Source: DASYAE01 sp036501535
GTDB lineage: Bacteria; Actinomycetota; Actinomycetes; Streptomycetales; Catenulisporaceae
DNA length: 38,514 nucleotides
Direction of reading: 5' to 3'
Assembly (NCBI GenBank): GCA_036501535.1
Contig: DASYAE010000283.1
Location: forward strand, 1 to 38,514
The first letter of the stretch is position 1; each line of letters opens with the position of its first letter. Shown here in pieces: positions 23,347 to 29,946 of the stretch. The notes under the pieces are model-generated. The model made no database searches. It worked only from the letters and a program-made list of their open reading frames with translations, and had not been told where the DNA came from. The position numbers were made by a program, and so were the translations under genes.

Positions 23347-24630
23347 TCAGCCGGTCGCGGCCTTGGCCGCGGACTGCGCGGAGGTCAGCGCGGCCTGCGG
23401 GGAGGACGTCCCGGTCAGCGCGGACTGGATCGCGGTCCACAGCTGCTGGGAGATCTTCGGGTACTTGGTGCCGAGGTTGTCGCTGGTGCGGCCCTTGGCC
23501 GTGTGCACCGCGCTGATCCACGGCTGCAGGTCCGGCGACGTGGAGGCCTGCTGGGTCTGCACGGCCGTGCTCGCCCCGATGTAGGAGAGCGTCGTGTCGG
23601 TCGTGTAAGCGTTCTTCGCGTTGGTGATGCAGGCCACGATCTTCTCGGAGGTCGTGTACGTGGCGGTGTTCGACTGGACCGGGATGGTGACGAACTCGCC
23701 GCCGGTCGGCACCGGCGCGGAGCCGCCGTTCATGCCCGGGATGTTGATCAGCCCGTAGGGGAAACTGGCCTTCTGCGCGTCGGCCAGCTCCCAGGTGCCG
23801 TTCTCGCTGAATGCGGTGTCGCCGGCGGCGAAGGTCTGCCAGTTGTCCGGCTGCGTGTCGTTGAGCACGGAGTTGGGCGCGTAGCCGTCCTTCATCCAGG
23901 TGGTCCACAGGGTCAGCGCGTCCACCGCCTGCGCGGAGTCGAGGTTCGTCAGGTTCGCGCCCGCGCCCCAGAACCAGGGCTCGAACTGGAAGCTGCCCTC
24001 CTCGGTGCCGATCGCGGAGAACGTGATGCCGGTCTTGCCGATCGCCTTGACCTTGGCCAGCGCGGCGGTCAGCGAGTTCCAGTCGGTGATCGTCGCGGGG
24101 TCGACCCCGGCGGCCTGCAGGATGCTCTTGTTGTAGTAGAGCGCGAGGGTGTTGGCGCCGATCGGGATGCCGTAGGTGTCCCCGTTGACCTGGCCGGCGG
24201 CCAGGATGTTCGGCTGGATCGCGGCGGTGCTCACCTTCGTCTGCGCGGTCGTGGTCAGCACGCCCGCCGAGGCGAGGGTGGAGACCACCGGGTTGTCCAC
24301 GATCAGCACGTCCGGGGACACGCCCTGCTGCGCGGCCAGCAGCTCCTTGCTGGTCAGCTGGGTGGTGTCGTACGCGGTGCGCTTGACCGACACGCCGGCC
24401 TGGGTACCGCACTTCTGCAGCAGCTGGACCCAGGCCGAGCTGTTGTCGAACTGCGGGTACGGGTCCCAGATCGTGTAGGTGCCGCCGGATCCGGACGAGC
24501 CGCCGGACGACGAGGTCGAACACGCCGCCGCGGCGGCGGTCAGCGCGAGGGCGGCCAGGCTGGCGCCGAGCGTGCGCCGAGTGAAGAGTGCGCGCCGGGC
24601 GGTGGTGGTCGGGACTGGGGGTGGCTTCAT
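23347..24630 (-). CDS. Extracellular sugar-binding lipoprotein of the ABC importer
   Basis: This 427-residue protein is a family 1-type solute-binding protein. The signal peptide ends in the lipobox TAAAAAC with Cys near residue 37, followed by a Ser/Gly linker, so the mature protein is lipid-anchored to the outer face of the membrane. The mature domain begins TYTIWDPYPQFDNSSAW and contains SPDVLIVDNPVVSTLA, YGIPIGANTLALYYNKSIL and AAGDTAFSENGTWEL, the usual sequence of ligand-cleft segments. ATG 24630 has GAAGGA two bases upstream. It leads the importer operon behind a 172-base leader that separates it from the lacI gene. The operon order lacI, binding protein, permease, permease suggests control by that LacI. 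Confidence 0.93.
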   Translation of the reverse strand: MKPPPVPTTTARRALFTRRTLGASLAALALTAAAAACSTSSSGGSSGSGGTYTIWDPYPQFDNSSAWVQLLQKCGTQAGVSVKRTAYDTTQLTSKELLAAQQGVSPDVLIVDNPVVSTLASAGVLTTTAQTKVSTAAIQPNILAAGQVNGDTYGIPIGANTLALYYNKSILQAAGVDPATITDWNSLTAALAKVKAIGKTGITFSAIGTEEGSFQFEPWFWGAGANLTNLDSAQAVDALTLWTTWMKDGYAPNSVLNDTQPDNWQTFAAGDTAFSENGTWELADAQKASFPYGLINIPGMNGGSAPVPTGGEFVTIPVQSNTATYTTSEKIVACITNAKNAYTTDTTLSYIGASTAVQTQQASTSPDLQPWISAVHTAKGRTSDNLGTKYPKISQQLWTAIQSALTGTSSPQAALTSAQSAAKAATG

Positions 24631-24802
24631 CGGTCCTTCTTCCGGTCTTCCGTCGAGAGCTCAGGTGTGTGCGTCCACGTGGATGGAGCGGCGGAGCGGG
24701 TGGAGCCGGTGTTGCGAGCGGTGCGTGTATCTGTGTTTCTGTGTTCTTGTGTTCCTGTGCTGTTTTTCTGTTCTCGGGGCGGGCACGGGCACCGGGCCGA
24801 CA
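24631..24802 (-). other. Leader between lacI and the binding protein gene, with a C/A-rich tract
   Basis: This 172-base gap contains an unusually low-GC stretch at about 24722-24776. On the minus strand it reads as repeated ACACAGA, ACACAAGA and AACAGAA motifs. A 10-bp palindrome TCCACGTGGA lies near 24673-24684, and GAGCTC nearby. No terminator is evident, so lacI and the importer may share a message. The palindrome differs from the CGAACCGGTT operator. Confidence 0.5.
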
Positions 24803-25819
24803 TCAGGGCGATGACGGCGGCGCGGACCCCGCGCTCGCCCGGAGCGAGATCGGCGGTTCGAGCAGCATGTGCCGCGGCTCGGCGCCGGGGTCGTCGAGCA
24901 GTTCGAGCAGCAGCTCCACGGCGAGTCGGCCCATCCGCTGGGCAGGCACGTCGGCGGCGGTCAGCTGCGGGGTGACGGCCTCGGCCCAGCGGCTGGCGGC
25001 GATCCCGGCGACCGAGAAGTCGCGCGGAATCGACCGGCCGGCTTGGGCCAGGCCCCGGTAGAGGCCGCCGAGCGCGGCCTCGTTCACGGTGATCAGGGCC
25101 GTGGTGTCGGGGTGGTCGGCCAGGATCCGGCCGATCAGCGCCTCGCCGGCCGGGGCGTCGTCGTCGCAGCGGTAGGCGGTGCCGCGCACGCCGTGCTCCG
25201 CCGAGGCCCGCACGAAGCCGTCGAGGCCGCGGTGCGCGGATTCGTAGCCGGCCCGCACCAGCCGCTCGGACCGGTTGACGAAGGCGATCCGCCGGTGCCC
25301 GAGCCCGGCCAGGTGCCGCACGCAGGCCGCGACGAGCCCGGTGTGGTCCAGGTCGACCCACCGGGTCCGCTCGGGCTCGGCGACCCGGCCGATGGTGACG
25401 AACGGGAAGCCGACCTCGAGCAGCCGGTCGATCCGCTCGTCGTGCAGCCGGATCTCCATCATGATCGCGCCGTCCACCCGGCGCTCCTCGATCAGCCGGC
25501 GCAGCGCCTTCTCGCTGTCGCCGGTCGCGGAGAGCAGCACGTCGTGCTCCTCGGCCGAGGCCGCCTCGGCGACGCTGCCGATGAAGTCGAGCTGCATGTC
25601 GGTGTAGTGGCTGCTGGCCGGCGGGAAGACCAGGCCGAGGCTGCGGGTGCGCCCGCGGGCCAGGGCCCGCGCGGTGGCGTTGGGCCGGTATTCGAGCTCG
25701 TCGATGACCTGCTGGATGCGGGCCCGGGTCTCCCGCGCGACCGGCCGGTTGCCGCTGAGCACGTACGACACGGTGCTGCGGGACACCCCGGCGCGCCGGG
25801 CGACCTCTCCGATGTTCAT
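24803..25819 (-). CDS. LacI family regulator of the importer/GH locus
   Basis: This 338-residue regulator has an N-terminal LacI helix-turn-helix (MNIGEVARRAGVSRSTVSYV) with hinge helix NATARALARGRTRSLG. The periplasmic-binding-protein-like sugar-sensing domain follows, with LVFPPASSHYTDMQLDFIGS, RRVDGAIMMEIR, RWVDLDHTGLVAACVRHLAG and the C-terminal SLRAS. It lies between the glycoside hydrolase gene and the importer operon, all on the minus strand. A palindrome CGAACCGGTTCG lies just downstream of its own promoter, and a near copy is upstream of the hydrolase gene. This predicts autoregulation and control of both. The ligand is probably an oligosaccharide released by the hydrolase. Confidence 0.92.
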   Translation of the reverse strand: MNIGEVARRAGVSRSTVSYVLSGNRPVARETRARIQQVIDELEYRPNATARALARGRTRSLGLVFPPASSHYTDMQLDFIGSVAEAASAEEHDVLLSATGDSEKALRRLIEERRVDGAIMMEIRLHDERIDRLLEVGFPFVTIGRVAEPERTRWVDLDHTGLVAACVRHLAGLGHRRIAFVNRSERLVRAGYESAHRGLDGFVRASAEHGVRGTAYRCDDDAPAGEALIGRILADHPDTTALITVNEAALGGLYRGLAQAGRSIPRDFSVAGIAASRWAEAVTPQLTAADVPAQRMGRLAVELLLELLDDPGAEPRHMLLEPPISLRASAGSAPPSSP

Positions 25820-25912
25820 CGCGCTGCTCCAACCGATTCGACGACGTCTGATCTCTGCCGGCCCGGCATAGGCCGGGCCGGCGCGGTCCGCTCGCGGGGA
25901 GCACGGGCCCGG

Positions 25913-25928
25913 GTCGAACCGGTTCGGC
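25913..25928. promoter_or_regulatory. LacI operator in front of its own gene
   Basis: GTCGAACCGGTTCGGC contains the perfect 12-bp palindrome CGAACCGGTTCG with the central CG expected of LacI sites. It lies at about +10 to +25 of the predicted start site and shares its first 12 bases with the site at 28445. Confidence 0.75.
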
Positions 25929-25944
25929 GCGAGGCTGAAGGCGC

Positions 25945-25973
25945 AGACTAGAGGCGGCTCCCGGGTCTGTAAA
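25945..25973 (-). promoter_or_regulatory. Promoter of the lacI gene at 25819
   Basis: On the minus strand TTTACA (25968-25973) and TAGTCT (25945-25950) are spaced by 17 bases, giving a start near 25938. Confidence 0.55.
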
Positions 25974-26020
25974 CGGGCGGGGACGGCGGTTCCGGCGGTT
26001 CCGGCGGGGGTCGGGCCGGG

Positions 26021-26057
26021 GCCGCGGGTCCCGCCGGCGTGGCGCGGGACCCGCGGC
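26021..26057. terminator. Terminator after the GH/ricin gene
   Basis: Arms 26021-26034 and 26044-26057 pair perfectly over 14 bases with a 9-base loop, just past the stop of the hydrolase gene (26080). There is no U tract. It separates the hydrolase message from the lacI operon. Confidence 0.75.
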
Positions 26058-26079
26058 CGCGGTCGTTCACCGCGGTCGC

Positions 26080-28341
26080 TCACTGTTGGGTGAGCTTCCA
26101 CAGGTGGTCGGGCGTTCCGTTGTCGGTCCACTGCAGGGCGAGCTGGCCGGCGGCGGTGCTCGCGGCGTTGATGCCGAGCACCATGCCGCTGTTGGCGTTG
26201 GTGATCAGGTAGGTGCCGTTGCCGTCCGGCTGGACCTGCCAGAGGTGGTCGGCGGTGCCGTCGTCGCCCCAGATCACCGCGTCGGCGCCGGCGGTGGTGC
26301 TGGAGGCGTTGATGCCGAGCAGCAAGCCGCTGGCCTTGTTGACGATCTTGTACTCGCCGTCGCCGGCGGCCACGAACTGCCAGGCCTGGTCGGCGGCCGC
26401 GTCGGCCGGCTCCTGGAGCACCGGGGTGCCTTGGGCGGTCGCGGCGTTCTGGGTGTCGAGATTCAGGGCGCTGTTGAAGTTGGTCACGGTGTAGTAGGCG
26501 CCGCTGGTGATGTCGGACCCGGCGGGCAGCTTCCACTGCTGGCTCGGGGAGCCGGTGTACGGCTGCTGCGACACCGTCGAGCCGCCGGCCGTCAGGACCA
26601 TGCCGCTGTTCCGGTCGACCAGCTTGTACTCGCCGCGGCCGATCGCGACCGGTGTCCACAGCTCGCCGGCGTCGCCGTCGTCGATCAGCTGGTCGACCGC
26701 GGCTCCGCGGCTGGTCGAGGCTGCCACGACGCCGAGGTCGAGGCCGCTGTTCTCGTCGACCACCTTGTAGGCGCCGGTGCCGGTGCCGACCAGGTCCCAC
26801 AGCTGGTCCCGGGCGGTGGTGCCGGTGCCCTGGACCACCGCCGCACCCGCGGTGTGGCTGGCGTCCGCCACGCCGAGCACGCGTCCGCTGCCGGCGTTCT
26901 GCAGCTTGTACGTGCCGTCGAGGCCGGGCGCGGAGGTGCCGGCCGGGGTGATCAGCAGGTGGTAGCCGTTCGCCGCGTTCATCGAGTCGACCGGCACGGT
27001 GATCGACCCGCCGGTGATCGGGAGGTCGCCGGACCAGAGGGTCTGCGGCGGCGCGGAAGGCGTCAGACGGCCCTGCGACCGCACGTACTGCAGGACCACG
27101 TGCGCGTCGGCGCCGAAGGCGGAGAGGTTGCTCAGGCCGTTGACGGTCACCCCGGCCAGGCCGGTGCCGCCGCCGAAGATCACGCTCACCTGGTTGCGCG
27201 CGGAGTTCACCGAGGCGGCCCCGTCGATACCGGTCTGCGCGGGCGGCACGGTGTCGACCATTTGGCCGGACATGTCGCCGTACCACTTGTAGAGCCACCA
27301 TGCCGCGTTCGGCTGACCGTTGGTGGCCACCAGCGTGTCGCCCATTGAGCCGTACTCGTTCCAGAAGGCGAGGTCGGCCTCGTCCACGCCGGCCCGCTCG
27401 AACTTGGATATGTAGCCGACCAGCGCGCCGGGCACGCCGACCTCGGTGGGCGTGGCGTATTCCTCGATGATGATCGGGATCGGCTTGATGCCGAGGCTCG
27501 CCTCGAGCGCCGTGCAGGCGGCCACGTCCGCGGCGATGTTCTGGTCGCCCTGCAGCTCGTGCCAGCTCAGGTACTGCGGCAGCGCGTCGTTCGCCTTGGC
27601 GTAGCTCAGGAACGAGGACATCCAGCTCTCGTTCCACTCGGAGTAGCTCGGCCCGTCGATCGGGATGCTCGGGTCGTCCTTGCGGATCTCGGCGACGGTG
27701 GTGACCCAGCCGGCGTCGAAGGGCCCCGCGTCGGCGGTGTCCCAGGTCCAGTCCGGCTCGTTCCACGGCTCCATGGCCTGGATGTTCCGGTCGCCGGAGG
27801 CCTTGACCGCGGCGACCTGCTGGTCGACCGCGGAGAGCCAGTCGCTCCAGCTGACCCAGCGGTAGGGGAAGTTCGGGTACCAGTCCGGCATCCGGACGAT
27901 GACCTGCGCCCCGGCCCGCGCCGCCTCGGGCGCGACGACCAGCGCGTCGCCGGCCGGGGCCGGCTCGCCGTTGGGCAGCTGCCCGCCGCCGGGGGCCATC
28001 TGGACGAAGCTCTTGGGCTTGAGCGGGTCGATCAGGCTCTCGGACGGCACACCGTTCTCGGCCAGGCCGTAGAGCCCGCCGGAGGCCACATGGGTGACCG
28101 GCCGCATGGCCTGGTTCGCGTTGACCACGAGGGTGTTCGCGGCGGGGACCGAGAGCGCGGCGGGCGCGGGGGTCGCAGAGGTCGATGAGGCCGGCGCCGA
28201 GGGGGCGGCCGGGGTCTGCGTCGCCGCGGAGTTCGAGGCGGAGGTGGCCGTGGCGGCCGCGGGGCCGGTCGCGAGCAGCGCGGCGGCCAGTGCTAGGGCG
28301 AAACCGGGCACCGTTGCCTTGGGTGTTCGCATGGTAGTCAT
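26080..28341 (-). CDS. Secreted glycoside hydrolase, clan GH-A-like, with two ricin-type lectin modules
   Basis: This 753-residue secreted enzyme begins with a signal peptide (ATVPGFALALAAALLATGPAAA) and an Ala/Ser/Pro linker to about residue 65. The catalytic domain at about 70-450 looks like a clan GH-A TIM barrel. The proposed acid/base Glu is in EPWNEPDWTW (E195) and the nucleophile in IPIIIEEYATP (E293 or E294). The exact family (GH39-like or a neighbour) is not certain. Two ricin-type (CBM13-like) trefoil regions follow at about 475-610 and 620-753, with repeated units such as YKLQNAGSGRVLGV, YKIVNKASGLLLGI and YLITNANSGMVLGI plus DQLW/DHLW ends. They should bind galactose- or arabinose-type sugars. 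ATG 28341 follows GGGAGTG. A LacI palindrome lies about 104 bases upstream. Confidence 0.85.
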   Translation of the reverse strand: MTTMRTPKATVPGFALALAAALLATGPAAATATSASNSAATQTPAAPSAPASSTSATPAPAALSVPAANTLVVNANQAMRPVTHVASGGLYGLAENGVPSESLIDPLKPKSFVQMAPGGGQLPNGEPAPAGDALVVAPEAARAGAQVIVRMPDWYPNFPYRWVSWSDWLSAVDQQVAAVKASGDRNIQAMEPWNEPDWTWDTADAGPFDAGWVTTVAEIRKDDPSIPIDGPSYSEWNESWMSSFLSYAKANDALPQYLSWHELQGDQNIAADVAACTALEASLGIKPIPIIIEEYATPTEVGVPGALVGYISKFERAGVDEADLAFWNEYGSMGDTLVATNGQPNAAWWLYKWYGDMSGQMVDTVPPAQTGIDGAASVNSARNQVSVIFGGGTGLAGVTVNGLSNLSAFGADAHVVLQYVRSQGRLTPSAPPQTLWSGDLPITGGSITVPVDSMNAANGYHLLITPAGTSAPGLDGTYKLQNAGSGRVLGVADASHTAGAAVVQGTGTTARDQLWDLVGTGTGAYKVVDENSGLDLGVVAASTSRGAAVDQLIDDGDAGELWTPVAIGRGEYKLVDRNSGMVLTAGGSTVSQQPYTGSPSQQWKLPAGSDITSGAYYTVTNFNSALNLDTQNAATAQGTPVLQEPADAAADQAWQFVAAGDGEYKIVNKASGLLLGINASSTTAGADAVIWGDDGTADHLWQVQPDGNGTYLITNANSGMVLGINAASTAAGQLALQWTDNGTPDHLWKLTQQ

Positions 28342-28444
28342 TCACTCCCGAAAGGAGGGCGGGGGCGGCTGCGTCGCCGCTCCCGGCAATCGGCTGAGGG
28401 GGGTCCGATCGCGCATGTCGTCGGGAACCCGGCAGGGGGCCGGG

Positions 28445-28460
28445 GTCGAACCGGTTTGAC
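28445..28460. promoter_or_regulatory. LacI operator upstream of the GH/ricin gene
   Basis: GTCGAACCGGTTTGAC is a 16-bp palindrome with one mismatched pair. It shares GTCGAACCGGTT with the site in front of the lacI gene at 25819, which predicts that this regulator controls the hydrolase. Confidence 0.75.
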
Positions 28461-28498
28461 CGAGGTGAAGCTGTCGTGGCGCCAACGGGTCGGAAAGA

Positions 28499-28512
28499 GG
28501 AAAACGATTGCC
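28499..28512. promoter_or_regulatory. Operator of the second LacI, upstream of its own gene
   Basis: GGAAAACGATTGCC shares AAACGATTGC with the site in front of the GH127 gene at 32088, and has the central CG of LacI-type half sites. A related GCAACCGATGC lies at about 28549. Both are within 100 bases upstream of the second lacI gene. Confidence 0.6.
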
Positions 28513-28594
28513 TTCGGCAGGCTAGGACTCGGTATCCGGTGTGTCAAGGCAACCGATGCGATAGATTTCGACCGAGGGAAAATGGAGGAAAAAT

Positions 28595-29893
28595 ATGCCA
28601 AGGGCCGTAGGCCGCTATGACGCCGTCGCCGGAGGCCCCCATGACGCGGTTGCCGGAAGCCTCGATGAGGCTGATGACGCCGCCGCCGGAGGCGCTGATG
28701 ACACCCCGGCCGCACACCCGGTCGCCGACGGGTCGGAGGCGGCCGTGACGCAGAGGTCTAAGACATCCCTGGCGCGGGGGCCGTCAGCGCGGGGTTCGTC
28801 GACGCAGCGTTCATCGACACCCGGTTCGTCAACGCGGGGTTCGTCAGCGCAGGGCCCGCCGATCCCCATGGCCGGGCCCGGCTCGGCGCCCCGGGTGACG
28901 CTGGCCGAGGTCGCCGCGCTGGCCGGGGTCTCGGTCGGCACCGCGTCCAAGGCGCTCAACGACCGCGGCTCGATGCGCGAGGAGACCCGCGCCCGGGTGC
29001 GGCAGGTCGCCGACCGGCTCGGCTTCCAGGTCGACGCGGTGGCGCGCAGCCTGCAGACCGGCCGCAGCTACACCGTCGGGATGATCACCACGGACAGCAT
29101 CGGCCGGTTCTCCATCCCGGTCATGCTCGGGGTCGAGGACACCCTCGGCGCGGGCCAGATGTCGGTGCTGCTGTGCGACGCGCGCGACGACCGCATCCGC
29201 GAGCAGTACTACCTCAGGACGCTCATCGGCCGCCGGGTGGACGGCATCATCGTCACCGGCCGGCGCACCGACCCGCGCCCGCCGCTGGCGCAGAAGCCGC
29301 CGGTGCCGGTGGTGTACGCGTTCATGCCGTCGACCGATCCGGCGGACTGCTCGATCGTGCCGGACGAGGCCGACGGCGCCCGGCGCGCGGTCGAGCACCT
29401 GATCGACACCGGTCGGCGGCGGATCGCGGCGATCGCCGGGCCGGAGCGGCACCACTCGGCCCGGGTTCGAATGGACAGCGCCGCCACGACGCTCGCCGCG
29501 GCCGGCCTGGAGCCCGCGACCGCCCCGCTGTTCGGCGAGTGGAGCGAGGCGTGGGGGCGGCAGGCGGCCGGGATCCTGCTGCGCCGCGATCCGGAGCTGG
29601 ACGCGGTCTTCTGCGCCAGCGACCAGATCGCCCGCGGCATGGTGGACGGGCTGCGCGAGGCCGGGCGCCGGGTGCCGCGCGAGGTCGCGGTGGTCGGGTT
29701 CGACAACTGGCAGGTGATGACCGCGGCCACCCGGCCCGTGCTGACCAGCGTGGACATGGACCTGGAGGGCCTGGGCCGGGACGCGGCCGGGCTGCTGCTG
29801 GCGGCGATCGACGGCGCGCCGCAGCCCGGGGTGCACCTGCATCCGTGCCGGCTGGCCATCCGCGAGTCGACCGCCAATGGCGAGCCCGCATGA
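28595..29893 (+). CDS. LacI family regulator with repeat-built N-terminal extension
   Basis: This 432-residue protein contains a normal LacI regulator from about residue 98: RVTLAEVAALAGVSVGTASKA, hinge NDRGSMREE and AVARSLQTGRSYTVG, then sensing-domain stretches RRVDGIIVTGRR and VAVVGFDNWQVM. Ahead of the helix-turn-helix lies an unusual extension of about 95 residues made of imperfect octapeptide (DAVAGG) and pentapeptide (RGSST) repeats. ATG 28595 has GGAGG six bases upstream, so the extension is probably translated. ATG 28868 would give a family-sized protein but has no good ribosome site. The gene is convergent with the GH127 gene, whose promoter carries the same AAACGATTGC motif found upstream of this gene, so it likely represses GH127 and itself. 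Confidence 0.88.
   Translation: MPRAVGRYDAVAGGPHDAVAGSLDEADDAAAGGADDTPAAHPVADGSEAAVTQRSKTSLARGPSARGSSTQRSSTPGSSTRGSSAQGPPIPMAGPGSAPRVTLAEVAALAGVSVGTASKALNDRGSMREETRARVRQVADRLGFQVDAVARSLQTGRSYTVGMITTDSIGRFSIPVMLGVEDTLGAGQMSVLLCDARDDRIREQYYLRTLIGRRVDGIIVTGRRTDPRPPLAQKPPVPVVYAFMPSTDPADCSIVPDEADGARRAVEHLIDTGRRRIAAIAGPERHHSARVRMDSAATTLAAAGLEPATAPLFGEWSEAWGRQAAGILLRRDPELDAVFCASDQIARGMVDGLREAGRRVPREVAVVGFDNWQVMTAATRPVLTSVDMDLEGLGRDAAGLLLAAIDGAPQPGVHLHPCRLAIRESTANGEPA
28772..28861 (+). repeat. Six 15-bp tandem repeats in the second lacI gene
   Basis: Six in-frame 15-base units, the clearest reading GCGCGGGGTTCGTCG, encode ARGPS, ARGSS, TQRSS, TPGSS, TRGSS and AQGPP. A separate 24-base repeat encoding variants of DAVAGG-x-x lies at about 28616-28700. 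Both lie before the DNA-binding domain. Confidence 0.8.
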
Positions 29894-29946
29894 TCGCGAT
29901 CGTGATCGCGGTACGCAGCAGTGGCAGTAGCAGCGGCTGTGGGCTG

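Noticed and set aside
24803..28345. A 1180-codon minus-strand frame starting GTG 28345
   Set aside because: Only its last 338 codons (from ATG 25819) are the LacI protein. The rest is the GH/ricin gene read out of frame.
29895..29910. CGCGATCGTGATCGCG palindrome between convergent lacI and GH127 genes
   Set aside because: The two-base loop is too small for a stable RNA terminator, and the position between two gene ends does not fit an operator.
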